NCBI GenBank assembly: GCA_023416965.1 | Contig: JAEZGJ010000312.1 | Span: forward strand, 1 to 40,039 | Length of the DNA stretch: 40,039 nt | Direction of reading: 5' to 3' | DNA from: Pseudomonadota bacterium | GTDB lineage: Bacteria; Pseudomonadota; Alphaproteobacteria; Rhizobiales; Phreatobacteraceae | Shown here: one piece after another, positions 8,468-16,748 of the stretch | How positions within the stretch are numbered: the first letter of the stretch is position 1 | Layout of the letters: each line of letters starts with the position of its first letter | The notes under the pieces: model-generated | Seen by the model: the letters and a program-made list of their open reading frames with translations, nothing else | What the model was told of the DNA's origin: nothing | Databases searched by the model: none | Program-made: the position numbers and the translations under genes

Positions 8468-9060
8468 GTGGCGGCGATCCCCTGGCTGCGGAGGGCGGCG
8501 AGGAGCGGCAGGAGCGGCATGCCGAGGATGGTGAAATAGTCGCCCTCGATCTTCTCGAAGAGCTGAATTCCCTCGGCCTCGAGCTGATAGCAGCCGACGG
8601 AGGAGAGCAGGCGCTCGCCGGCCCCGGCGAGATAGGCGTCGAGGAAGGCGTCGGAGAAGGACCGCATGGTCATGGCGGCGGAGGCGACGGTCGAGAAGGC
8701 GATCGCCCCGCCCCGGGCCAGGGCGACGCCGGAATGGAGGTGGTGCGTCCGGCCACGCAGGGCGAGGAGATTGTCGCGGGCCGCAGCAAGATCGGCAGGC
8801 TTGGAGAAGCGCCGCGGCCCCAGCGCCAGGGTCTGGTCGGCGCCGATCACCAGGGCGTCCGGATGGACGCGGCTGACCGCGAGGGCCTTCGCCTCGCCAA
8901 GGGCACGGGCGATATCGGCGGGGTCGCGCCCCTCGCGGGCGAGCGCCTCGTCCAGCGCCCGCTCGTCGATATCGGCAGGCGCGAGGTCGACGGCGAGGCC
9001 GGCCTGACGCAGCATGGCGGCACGGGCCGCCGACTTGGAGGCGAGGATGAGGCGCGTCAT
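8464..9060 (-). CDS. maf: Maf-family nucleotide pyrophosphatase
   Basis: A 198-residue Maf/YhdE-type protein that hydrolyses non-canonical or modified nucleoside triphosphates. The N-terminal LASKSAAR loop corresponds to the conserved S-x-x-R-R region. The central GADQT replaces the more common GADT form, as in many alphaproteobacterial Maf proteins, and the C-terminal EGDYFTILGMPLLPLL is characteristic. Start and stop both overlap neighbours by 4 bp (ATGA): upstream ppsR and downstream aroE. Confidence 0.9.
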   Translation of the reverse strand: MTRLILASKSAARAAMLRQAGLAVDLAPADIDERALDEALAREGRDPADIARALGEAKALAVSRVHPDALVIGADQTLALGPRRFSKPADLAAARDNLLALRGRTHHLHSGVALARGGAIAFSTVASAAMTMRSFSDAFLDAYLAGAGERLLSSVGCYQLEAEGIQLFEKIEGDYFTILGMPLLPLLAALRSQGIAAT

Positions 9061-9908
9061 GCCCGCGCCTTATCGTCGAGGGCCCGACGGTGGTCCTTGA
9101 GGAGCGATATGATGCCGGCCGCCGTTTCCTCGATGGAGCGGCGGGTGACGTCGATGATCGGCCAGTTGTTGGTGCCGAAGAGCCGGCGTGACTGGGCGAT
9201 CTCCTCCGCCACCGCCACGCGGTCGACATAGCTCGACCTGTCCTGCGGCGCGTTGAGGGTGAGGATGCGGTTCTCGCGGATCTGCACGATCCGCTCGGGG
9301 CTGGCGAAGAGTCCGACGATCAGCGGCTTCTTCAGCGTCCAGATGACGTCCGGCAGGGGAATGCCCGGCACGAGGGGGATGTTGGCAGCCTTCACCCCGC
9401 GATTGGCGAGATAGATGGAGGTCGGGGTCTTCGAGGTGCGCGACACGCCGACGAGGAGGACGTCGGCCTCCTCCCAGTTCTCGGGAAGCTGCCCGTCGTC
9501 GTGCATCATCGTGTAGTTCAGCGCGTCGATGCGCTGGAAATATTCGGCGTTGAGCACGTGCTGCGCACCGACGCGCGGGGTCGAAGCGGCGCCGAGATAG
9601 TTCTGGAACATTGACAGGATCGGCGCGAGGACCGAGAGGCAGGGACAGCCGAATTCCTTGCACTTGGCGTTCAGCCGGTCGGTCAGTTCCTGGTCCACCA
9701 GGGTGTAGAGGACGATACCGGGGCTCGATTCGATCTCGCTCAGCACGCGATCGAGCTGTTTCTGGGAACGGACCAGGGGGTAGACGTGTTCTATGGCCGA
9801 GACGGTCGAGTACTGCACCGCCGCGGCGCGGCCGACCGTCATCAGGGTCTCGCCGGTGGCGTCCGACACGAGATGGAGATGGAAGTAGCTCTCGCGGCGA
9901 TGCGGCAT
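9057..9908 (-). CDS. ppsR: Pyruvate, phosphate dikinase (or PEP synthase) regulatory kinase/phosphorylase
   Basis: A 283-residue DUF299/PSRP-family protein, a bifunctional enzyme that phosphorylates with ADP and dephosphorylates a threonine of pyruvate-phosphate dikinase or PEP synthase. The HLVSDATGETL N-terminus and the P-loop-like GVSRTSKTP followed by SIYLANRG are diagnostic. Alphaproteobacterial members usually serve the dikinase, but the partner is not visible in this window. The frame extends 24 codons upstream; the ATG at 9908 before PHRRESYFHLH gives the family N-terminus, though no strong ribosome binding site is seen. First gene of the leftward string, facing the oriC candidate. 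Confidence 0.9.
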   Translation of the reverse strand: MPHRRESYFHLHLVSDATGETLMTVGRAAAVQYSTVSAIEHVYPLVRSQKQLDRVLSEIESSPGIVLYTLVDQELTDRLNAKCKEFGCPCLSVLAPILSMFQNYLGAASTPRVGAQHVLNAEYFQRIDALNYTMMHDDGQLPENWEEADVLLVGVSRTSKTPTSIYLANRGVKAANIPLVPGIPLPDVIWTLKKPLIVGLFASPERIVQIRENRILTLNAPQDRSSYVDRVAVAEEIAQSRRLFGTNNWPIIDVTRRSIEETAAGIISLLKDHRRALDDKARA

Positions 9909-10287
9909 CAGCGCTCTGTATGAAGTCGGTCGGGGCTGTGGACGAGAAGGGAAAAGGCCATGGAAGCCGCCTGTCCGCAAGGGGGCCGGGCCGGATCATC
10001 CCAAAGCCGTCCCCAGGCGTGAACGTTCGGGGTGCTGTCCGGCCGATGCGGGGATAAGTTCGGGATGGCCTGACACCCCGGCAGGACACCCTTCGGAAAG
10101 CTCCTCTGGATCAATGCCTTGCGTCATACGGTATGGCTGCATACCGCCGCCGGGCAGGCGGATGTGCCGCGGGCGGATCAGTGGACAACTTGTGAAGGGA
10201 TCTGTCTTCTCCTAATCCAGTGTCAAGGAATCGAAGAAGACTCTCTTTCATCAAGTATGAAGGGAAAGAGGGGATCAGGGAGCGACC
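9909..10287. other. oriC: ppsR-hemE intergenic region, candidate chromosomal origin (oriC)
   Basis: A 379-bp gene-free gap. hemE-adjacent intergenic DNA is the origin in Caulobacter and in Sinorhizobium meliloti. The gap holds several degenerate DnaA-box-like 9-mers, all read on the minus strand: TCGTCCACA (9937-9945), TTATCCCCG (10049-10057), TGATCCAGA (10105-10113) and TTGTCCACT (10180-10188), each one or two bases from TTATCCACA or TGATCCACA. Two GANTC methylation sites (10228-10232, 10239-10243) lie in the least GC-rich part (about 10195-10265). A perfect 7-bp inverted repeat occupies 10129-10146. Promoters for ppsR and hemE must also be here. No perfect DnaA box was seen, so the call rests mainly on gene context. 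Confidence 0.6.
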
Positions 10288-11325
10288 GTGCACAAGCCTC
10301 TTCTCGCCGTCCTGAAGGGCGACCATGCGGCCTCTCCCCCCATCTGGATGATGCGCCAGGCCGGGCGCTACCTGCCGGAGTACCGGCAGGTGAGGGAGCA
10401 GGCCGGTTCCTTCCTCGACCTCTGCTTCAATCCCGAGCTCGCCGCGGAGGTGACGCTCCAGCCGCTGCGCCGCTTCGGCTTCGACGGCGCCATCCTGTTC
10501 TCCGACATTCTGGTCGTCCCCCATGCGCTGGGACAGACGGTCGCCTTCGAGGCGGGTGAGGGGCCGCGGCTCGATCCGCTGGGGGATGCAGGCGGGCTGT
10601 CGCGTCTGTCCGGTGAGCTCGACCAGGCCATCGTCGGCAAGGTCTATGAGGCGGTGGCGCGCATCCGGGAACAACTTCCCCCGGCGACGACACTGATCGG
10701 CTTCTGCGGGGCGCCCTGGACGGTTGCGACCTATATGGTGGCCGGACGGGGCGGCGACGACCAGGTGGCTGCCCGGCTCTTCGCCTATCGCGACCCGCAA
10801 GGCTTTTCTCGGCTGATCGACCTGATCGTCGAAGCGTCCATCACCTATCTCCTCGGCCAGATTCGGGCCGGCGTCGAGGCGGTGCAGATCTTCGACACCT
10901 GGGCCGGCGTGCTGCCGGAGGCGCAGTTCCGGGCCTGGTCGGTGGAACCGATCGGCCGGATCGTCGCCGGCGTGAAGGCGGCTGCGCCGGACATTCCCGT
11001 GATCGTCTTCCCCAAGGGCGCGGGCTCGCGGCTCGCCCTGACGGTGGCGGGCACCGGGGCCGATGCGGTCGGGCTCGACTGGACGGCGGAGGCCGCCTTC
11101 GTGACCCGTGAGATCCAGCCGCAGGTCGCTGTTCAGGGCAATGTCGATCCGATCGCGCTGCTGGCGGGCGGCGAAGCGCTCGACCGGGCCGTCGATGCGA
11201 CGCTCGATGCCTATGGGCCGGGGCGGCTGATCTTCAATCTCGGCCACGGCATTCTGCCGCCGACGCCGATCGCCCATGTCGAGCGCATGGTGGCGCGGGT
11301 CAGGGCCTGGAGGGCGGACCAGTGA
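10288..11325 (+). CDS. hemE: Uroporphyrinogen decarboxylase
   Basis: A 345-residue HemE that removes four carboxyl groups from uroporphyrinogen III to give coproporphyrinogen III in haem synthesis. The N-terminal signature PIWMMRQAGRYLPEYR is complete, and the substrate-site FSDIL, the GFCGAPWT block and the C-terminal GHGI are present. The start is GTG at 10288 with AGGGAG six bases upstream. hemJ begins inside the stop codon region (GTGA overlap), so the two haem genes are coupled. Confidence 0.95.
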   Translation: MHKPLLAVLKGDHAASPPIWMMRQAGRYLPEYRQVREQAGSFLDLCFNPELAAEVTLQPLRRFGFDGAILFSDILVVPHALGQTVAFEAGEGPRLDPLGDAGGLSRLSGELDQAIVGKVYEAVARIREQLPPATTLIGFCGAPWTVATYMVAGRGGDDQVAARLFAYRDPQGFSRLIDLIVEASITYLLGQIRAGVEAVQIFDTWAGVLPEAQFRAWSVEPIGRIVAGVKAAAPDIPVIVFPKGAGSRLALTVAGTGADAVGLDWTAEAAFVTREIQPQVAVQGNVDPIALLAGGEALDRAVDATLDAYGPGRLIFNLGHGILPPTPIAHVERMVARVRAWRADQ

Positions 11326-11873
11326 CGGTTGAACAGGGCTCTCCGGCCAATCCGGCCATGACGCCGCGCCGGCGGATGATCCGCGCGGTCCTCTCCCTCG
11401 TCATCACGCTCGTCGGGGTCCTGCTGCTCGGCGCCGTGGCGCCGGTGGGTGCCGTCGCCTGGATCAAGACGCTGCACGTGCTGGCGGTGATCTCCTGGAT
11501 GGCCGGCATGCTCTACCTGCCCCGGCTCTTCGTCTATCACAGCCAGGCGACGCCGGGCTCGGAGACTTCCGAGACGTTCAAGGTGATGGAGCGCAAGCTC
11601 CTCGAATATATCATCAATCCGGCGATGATCGTGACCTGGGTGGCGGGTCTCTGGCTGGCCTGGCAGGTGTTCGGCTTCCGGGGTGGCTGGCTGCACGGCA
11701 AGATCGCCCTCGTGGTTCTGCTCTCCGGCGTCCACGGCTTCTTCGCCGGGTCGGTGCGCCGGTTCGAGCAGGACCGCAACACCCGCGGCCACGGGTTCTG
11801 GCGGATGATGAACGAGGTGCCCACTGCGCTGATGGTGCTGATCGTCATCCTGGTGATCGTGAAGCCGTTCTGA
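11322..11873 (+). CDS. hemJ: Protoporphyrinogen IX oxidase HemJ
   Basis: A 183-residue membrane protein of the HemJ/UPF0093 (CopD-like) family, which oxidises protoporphyrinogen IX to protoporphyrin IX in bacteria lacking HemG and HemY. Four hydrophobic helices are visible (about 21-45, 48-67, 100-120, 128-147) plus a C-terminal one. A conserved His lies in helix 2 (KTLHVLAVISW) and WLHGKIALV carries the family's His/Lys. The GTG at 11322 overlaps the hemE stop; an ATG at 11358 would shorten the cytosolic tail and is a possible alternative start. Function fits its place directly behind hemE. Confidence 0.88.
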   Translation: MTVEQGSPANPAMTPRRRMIRAVLSLVITLVGVLLLGAVAPVGAVAWIKTLHVLAVISWMAGMLYLPRLFVYHSQATPGSETSETFKVMERKLLEYIINPAMIVTWVAGLWLAWQVFGFRGGWLHGKIALVVLLSGVHGFFAGSVRRFEQDRNTRGHGFWRMMNEVPTALMVLIVILVIVKPF

Positions 11874-12110
11874 GGCGGCAAGCGCCCGGGCGGGACTTGC
11901 AATCGCCGGGATCAGGGCTTATTGCGGAATTCCCTCCTCACGCAGACAGGGTCTTGCGAGGCGGCTCTCCCGAAGAGCATGGCCCGCGCCCGGACGGCGA
12001 CCGCGTTCCCAGGTCCCGATCCCAGATCTGCACCCAGTCGCCTTCCCTGATCAGGCCCGGTCCCGTTTTCCGTTCCGTGCCTCCGGCCGTTCCAGCCATT
12101 TGTGGTTCCG

Positions 12111-13376
12111 ATGCAGCAGATCAAACTCCAGGACATCAAGTCGAAGTCCCCGACGGAGCTCCTCGCCTTCGCGGAGGAGCTGCAGGTGGAAAACGCCTCG
12201 ACCCTGCGCAAGCAGGAACTGATGTTCGCCTGCCTCAAGCAGCTCGCTTCGCAGGAGACCGACATTATCGGCGAGGGCGTGGTCGAGGTGCTGCAGGACG
12301 GCTTCGGCTACCTGCGCTCGCCGGACGCGAACTATCTCGCCGGCCCCGACGACATCTATGTCTCGCCCTCGCAGATCCGCCGGTTCGGCCTGCGTACCGG
12401 TGACACGGTGGAGGGCCAGATCCGCTCGCCGAAGGAAGGCGAGCGCTACTTCGCTCTGCTGAAGGTCAACCGGATCAATTTCGAGGAGCCGGAAAAGGCC
12501 CGCCACAAGGTCAATTTCGACAATCTGACGCCTCTCTACCCGAACCAGCGGCTGAAGATGGAGGCCGAGGATCCGACGAAGAAGGACTATTCGGCGCGAA
12601 TCATGGACGTGGTGGTGCCGCTCGGCAAAGGTCAGCGCGCCCTCATCGTGGCCCCGCCGCGCACCGGCAAGACCGTGCTGCTGCAGAACATCGCCCAATC
12701 GATCACCCGCAACCACCCGGAATGCTACCTCATCGTGCTGCTCATCGACGAGCGGCCGGAAGAGGTCACCGACATGCAGCGCTCGGTGAACGGCGAGGTC
12801 ATTTCCTCGACCTTCGACGAGCCGGCGACGCGCCACGTCCAGGTGGCCGAGATGGTGATCGAGAAGGCCAAGCGCCTGGTGGAGCACGGCCGCGACGTCG
12901 TCATCCTGCTCGATTCGATCACCCGCCTCGGCCGCGCCTACAACACGGTGGTGCCGTCCTCGGGCAAGGTTCTCACCGGCGGCGTCGACGCCAATGCCCT
13001 GCAGCGGCCTAAGCGCTTCTTCGGCGCGGCCCGCAACATCGAGGAGGGTGGCTCCCTCACCATCATCGCCACGGCGCTGATCGATACGGGCAGCCGCATG
13101 GACGAGGTGATATTCGAGGAGTTCAAGGGCACCGGCAATTCCGAGATCATCCTCGACCGCAAGGTGGCGGACAAGCGCACCTTCCCGGCCATCGACATCA
13201 CCCGCTCCGGCACCCGCAAGGAGGAGCTGCTGGTCGCTCCGGACATTCTCAAGAAGATGTACGTGCTGCGCCGCATCCTCAATCCGATGGGCACGGTCGA
13301 CGCCATCGAGTTCCTGCTCGACAAGCTCCGGCAGACCAAGGTCAACAGCGACTTCTTCGACTCGATGAACACCTGA
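12111..13376 (+). CDS. rho: Transcription termination factor Rho
   Basis: A 421-residue hexameric RNA-dependent ATPase that ends transcription. The N-terminal helix bundle is followed by the RNP1 element DGFGYLR (63-69) of the primary RNA-binding domain, Walker A APPRTGKT near residue 180, Walker B VILLDS with the LGRAYN segment, and the Q/R-loop region. Length equals the usual alphaproteobacterial Rho. The ATG at 12111 is preferred over an in-frame GTG at 12102. Neither has a clear Shine-Dalgarno sequence. The 237-bp leader (11874-12110) separates it from hemJ and has no gene; Rho commonly controls its own leader. Confidence 0.96.
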   Translation: MQQIKLQDIKSKSPTELLAFAEELQVENASTLRKQELMFACLKQLASQETDIIGEGVVEVLQDGFGYLRSPDANYLAGPDDIYVSPSQIRRFGLRTGDTVEGQIRSPKEGERYFALLKVNRINFEEPEKARHKVNFDNLTPLYPNQRLKMEAEDPTKKDYSARIMDVVVPLGKGQRALIVAPPRTGKTVLLQNIAQSITRNHPECYLIVLLIDERPEEVTDMQRSVNGEVISSTFDEPATRHVQVAEMVIEKAKRLVEHGRDVVILLDSITRLGRAYNTVVPSSGKVLTGGVDANALQRPKRFFGAARNIEEGGSLTIIATALIDTGSRMDEVIFEEFKGTGNSEIILDRKVADKRTFPAIDITRSGTRKEELLVAPDILKKMYVLRRILNPMGTVDAIEFLLDKLRQTKVNSDFFDSMNT

Positions 13377-13421
13377 TCCGATTCAGGAGCGAAACGAATC
13401 GGACCTCGCCCGTCCGATTCG
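13377..13421 (+). promoter_or_regulatory. Two mutually exclusive hairpins with three GANTC sites between rho and mnmE
   Basis: Stem A is TCCGATTC (13377-13384) with GAATCGGA (13396-13403), 8 bp. Stem B is CGAATCGGAC (13395-13404) with GTCCGATTCG (13412-13421), 10 bp and a 7-nt loop. They share the middle arm, so only one can form at a time. No T-run follows, so a simple intrinsic terminator is unlikely. The three arms each carry GANTC (13380, 13396, 13416), the CcrM methylation target in alphaproteobacteria. Confidence 0.45.
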
Positions 13422-13445
13422 CCTGCGAAACAGCGGGACCTCGCC

Positions 13446-14759
13446 ATGCCCCCCCGGACGATCGCTTCGGTTTCGACACCGCCGGGCCTCTCCGGAGTTG
13501 CGGTCATTCGCGTGTCCGGTCCCGACGCCGGCCTTGTCGCGACCGGCCTCGCCGGACGCATTCCCCATCCCCGCCGGGCGACCCTCGCAACTCTTGTCCA
13601 TCCGCGGTCCCGAGAGCCGCTGGACCGCGCGCTTCTCCTCTGGTTTCCCGCCCCCCACAGCTTCACCGGCGAGGATGTGCTCGAGCTGCAGGTCCATGGC
13701 GGCCGCGCCGTGGTGGCGGCTGTGCTCGACGCGACGCTCGCGATTACCGGCGTCAGGCCGGCGGAGGCCGGTGAATTCACCCGCCGTGCCTTCGAGAACG
13801 GGCGGCTGGACCTCGCGGAGGTGGAGGGGCTAGGGGACCTGCTTCAGGCCGAGACGCAGGCGCAGCGGCGTCAGGCCTATGGGCTCTTCACCGGCCGTCT
13901 GAGCTCCGAGGCCGACCGGCTTCAGGGCAAGCTTCTGCCCATTCTCGCGCAGGTGGAAGCGACGATCGACTTTCCCGACGAGGGCGACGTGACGGGTGCG
14001 GCGCTGGACACGGCGCGGCGGGATCTCCTCGAGCTCCGGAAAGAGGTGGCGAGACTGCTCGCCTCCGCCGACAGGGGTGAACGGGTCCGGGACGGGCTGA
14101 CGGTCGCCATCGCCGGGCCGCCAAATGCCGGCAAGTCGACCCTGCTCAACGCTCTTGCCCGCCGGGATGTCGCCATCGTCTCGCCCCAGGCGGGGACGAC
14201 CCGCGACAGCCTCGAGGTTCATCTCGATCTCGCCGGCGCCGCCGTCGTTCTCGTCGATACGGCGGGGCTGCGCGAGACCTCTGACCCCGTAGAGGCGGAG
14301 GGGATCAGGCGGACGCGGGAGAGGATCGCCGGCGCCGACCTGACGCTCTGGCTCACCACCGAAGAAGGCGCGGGCAGGGGCCAGGCGGGTTCGGGCGCGG
14401 TATGGCTGGTCCAGACACAGATCGATCGCGGGGGCCCGACGATGCCATCCGCGGTTCACCGTGTCTCCGCCGTGACAGGGGAGGGCATGGCGCGGCTGGT
14501 GGAGGCCCTGACCGCCTTTGCCGCCGAGCGGACGGGCGGGGAACCCGCGATCGTGGTCCACCGGCGCCATCGGCTGATCGTGGAGGAACTGGCCAAGGCC
14601 CTGGCAGATGCTCTGGCTGTCAGTCACTGGGATTCGGAGCCGGAACTGGTGGCGGAACGTCTGAGGCAGGGCCTTGCGGCGCTCGGGCGGGCGCGCGGAC
14701 GGGTGGGGACCGAAGCCATGCTGGACCAGCTGTTCTCGGCCTTCTGCATCGGCAAGTGA
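13446..14759 (+). CDS. mnmE: tRNA-modifying GTPase MnmE
   Basis: A 437-residue MnmE, the GTPase partner of MnmG in adding the 5-carboxymethylaminomethyl-type group to U34 of certain tRNAs. The N-terminal folate-binding domain spans about 1-115. The G domain shows G1 GPPNAGKS (224-231), the GTTRD segment and G3 DTAG (271-274). The C-terminus is CIGK with catalytic-site C434. The G4 element, normally N/T-K-x-D, reads TQID at 324-327, so its lysine is replaced by glutamine. Start ATG 13446 follows GCGGGACC. mnmG lies 120 bp downstream on the same strand. Confidence 0.94.
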   Translation: MPPRTIASVSTPPGLSGVAVIRVSGPDAGLVATGLAGRIPHPRRATLATLVHPRSREPLDRALLLWFPAPHSFTGEDVLELQVHGGRAVVAAVLDATLAITGVRPAEAGEFTRRAFENGRLDLAEVEGLGDLLQAETQAQRRQAYGLFTGRLSSEADRLQGKLLPILAQVEATIDFPDEGDVTGAALDTARRDLLELRKEVARLLASADRGERVRDGLTVAIAGPPNAGKSTLLNALARRDVAIVSPQAGTTRDSLEVHLDLAGAAVVLVDTAGLRETSDPVEAEGIRRTRERIAGADLTLWLTTEEGAGRGQAGSGAVWLVQTQIDRGGPTMPSAVHRVSAVTGEGMARLVEALTAFAAERTGGEPAIVVHRRHRLIVEELAKALADALAVSHWDSEPELVAERLRQGLAALGRARGRVGTEAMLDQLFSAFCIGK

Positions 14760-14773
14760 GCCGCGCCGACAGG

Positions 14774-14789
14774 TGTTTCACGTGAAACG
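14774..14789. promoter_or_regulatory. parS: parS centromere site
   Basis: TGTTTCACGTGAAACG matches the consensus parS 16-mer TGTTTCACGTGAAACA at 15 of 16 positions, with a perfect 14-bp palindromic core. It lies in the mnmE-mnmG gap, 3 kb upstream of parA/parB and 4.5 kb from the oriC candidate. ParB is expected to nucleate here. Confidence 0.9.
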
Positions 14790-14879
14790 GTCGATTCGCT
14801 GCCGCAACGTTTGATCGGCAGCGCGGCCTGATTGCTCCGCCGCAGTCCTACCGGTATGACAGGCGCAGAAGGAGGGATG

Positions 14880-16748
14880 ATGAGCGACAGGCACTACGAC
14901 GTTGTGGTGATCGGCGGCGGCCATGCCGGCTGCGAGGCGGCAGCGGCGGCCGCGCGCCTCGGCGCACGCACCGCGCTGGTGACCCACCGGTTTGAGACGA
15001 TCGGCGCCATGTCCTGCAATCCCGCCATTGGCGGCCTTGGCAAAGGTCATCTTGTGCGCGAGATCGATGCCCTCGATGGCCTCATGGGCAGGGTAGCTGA
15101 CCAGGCGGGCATCCAGTTCCGCGTGCTCAACCGTCGCAAGGGTCCTGCCGTCCGCGGCCCCCGCACCCAGGCGGATCGCAAGCTCTATGCGGCCGCCATG
15201 CAAGAGGCTCTGGCGGACCTGCCGGGCCTAAGCATTGTTCTCGGTGAAGCCAGCGCGCTCATGCAGGAGAATGGGCGGGTGTCAGGCGTGACCCTGGCTT
15301 CCGGCGAAGGCCTCTCGGCGGGAGCCGTGGTCATCACCACCGGCACCTTCCTGCGTGGCGTCATTCATCTGGGCGACAAGCAGTGGCCTGCGGGACGGGA
15401 GGGCGATGCGCCGAGCGTCGGTCTCGCGCGAAGCCTGGAGGCGGCGGGCTTCGCCTTGGGGCGCCTGAAGACCGGAACTCCCGCCAGGCTCGACGGCGCT
15501 ACGATCGACTGGGCCTCGGTCGAGATGCAGGAGGCCGATTCGGACCCGGAACCTTTTTCGACCCTGACCGACCGGATCGCCACGCCTCAGATCGCCTGCG
15601 GCATCACGCGCACGACTCCTGCAACCCACGCCATTATCCGGGATAACCTCAGCCGCTCCGCCATGTATTCGGGTCGGATCGAAGGAGTCGGCCCGCGCTA
15701 TTGCCCGTCGGTGGAGGACAAGATCGTCCGGTTCGGCGATCGGGATGGCCACCAGATCTTCCTTGAGCCCGAGGGGCTCGACGATCCCACCGTCTATCCC
15801 AATGGGCTCTCCACCTCCCTGCCGGAGGACGTCCAGACCGCCTTCCTGCGCTCCATCCCTGGCCTCGAGCGGGTGGCGATCAAGCGCTTCGGCTATGCCA
15901 TCGAATATGACCATGTAGACCCGCGGGAGCTGGATCCGACGCTGGAGACGCGGCGTCTGCCCGGTCTGTTCCTGGCCGGGCAGATCAACGGCACGACCGG
16001 CTACGAGGAGGCGGCGGCGCAGGGCCTGCTCGCCGGGCTGAATGCGGCGCTGTCGGCGAGCGGGCGGGGGGCGATCACTGTCGGACGGCATGAGGGTTAT
16101 CTCGGCGTCATGATTGACGATCTGACCAGCCGCGGGATTACCGAGCCATACCGGATGTTCACATCGCGGGCTGAGTTCCGCCTCGCGCTGCGCGCGGACA
16201 ATGCCGATCAGCGCTTGACTCCTCTGGGGCTGAATCTGGGCTGTGTTGGCCACGAGCGATCGATTCGCTTCCGACACAAGATCGAGGCTCTGGAGGCCCT
16301 GCGGGGCCGGTTGGCGTCACTCACCCTGACGCCGAACCAGGGGGCGGCGGCGGGGCTCGTGATCAATCAGGACGGCATCCGCCGGTCTGCCTTCGAATTG
16401 CTGTCGCGGCCCGATATCGGCTGGGCGGAACTCTGCCGCGTCTGGCCTGACCTCGGTGACGTACCACGTGCCATTGCCGAGCAGGCGGAGGTCGACGCGC
16501 ACTACTCGGTCTATCTCGATCGCCAGCAGGCGGAGATCGATGCGCAGCGGCGTGACGAAAACCTGGCTCTGCCTGACAGTCTGGACCTCGATACTCTTCC
16601 CGGCCTGTCGAACGAGATCCGGGCCAAGCTCAGGGTTCAGCGACCCCGCACTCTCGGCCAGGCGGCCCGCATGGACGGTATGACCCCGGCAGCCCTGACC
16701 CTCATCGCCGTCTGGGCGCGGCGCACCATGTCGGAGAATGCCGCGTGA
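14880..16748 (+). CDS. mnmG: tRNA uridine-5-carboxymethylaminomethyl modification enzyme MnmG (GidA)
   Basis: A 622-residue FAD enzyme acting with MnmE on wobble uridine. The FAD-binding motif IGGGHAGCEAA starts at residue 11, SCNPAIGGLGKGHL and the GPRTQADR block follow, and the C-terminal helical domain ends the protein. Length is typical (about 620-630). The frame opens 16 codons earlier, but an AAGGAGGG sequence (about 14869-14876) sits at proper spacing from the ATG at 14880, better than the adjacent ATG at 14877. Its stop overlaps the GTG start of rsmG. Confidence 0.95.
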   Translation: MSDRHYDVVVIGGGHAGCEAAAAAARLGARTALVTHRFETIGAMSCNPAIGGLGKGHLVREIDALDGLMGRVADQAGIQFRVLNRRKGPAVRGPRTQADRKLYAAAMQEALADLPGLSIVLGEASALMQENGRVSGVTLASGEGLSAGAVVITTGTFLRGVIHLGDKQWPAGREGDAPSVGLARSLEAAGFALGRLKTGTPARLDGATIDWASVEMQEADSDPEPFSTLTDRIATPQIACGITRTTPATHAIIRDNLSRSAMYSGRIEGVGPRYCPSVEDKIVRFGDRDGHQIFLEPEGLDDPTVYPNGLSTSLPEDVQTAFLRSIPGLERVAIKRFGYAIEYDHVDPRELDPTLETRRLPGLFLAGQINGTTGYEEAAAQGLLAGLNAALSASGRGAITVGRHEGYLGVMIDDLTSRGITEPYRMFTSRAEFRLALRADNADQRLTPLGLNLGCVGHERSIRFRHKIEALEALRGRLASLTLTPNQGAAAGLVINQDGIRRSAFELLSRPDIGWAELCRVWPDLGDVPRAIAEQAEVDAHYSVYLDRQQAEIDAQRRDENLALPDSLDLDTLPGLSNEIRAKLRVQRPRTLGQAARMDGMTPAALTLIAVWARRTMSENAA

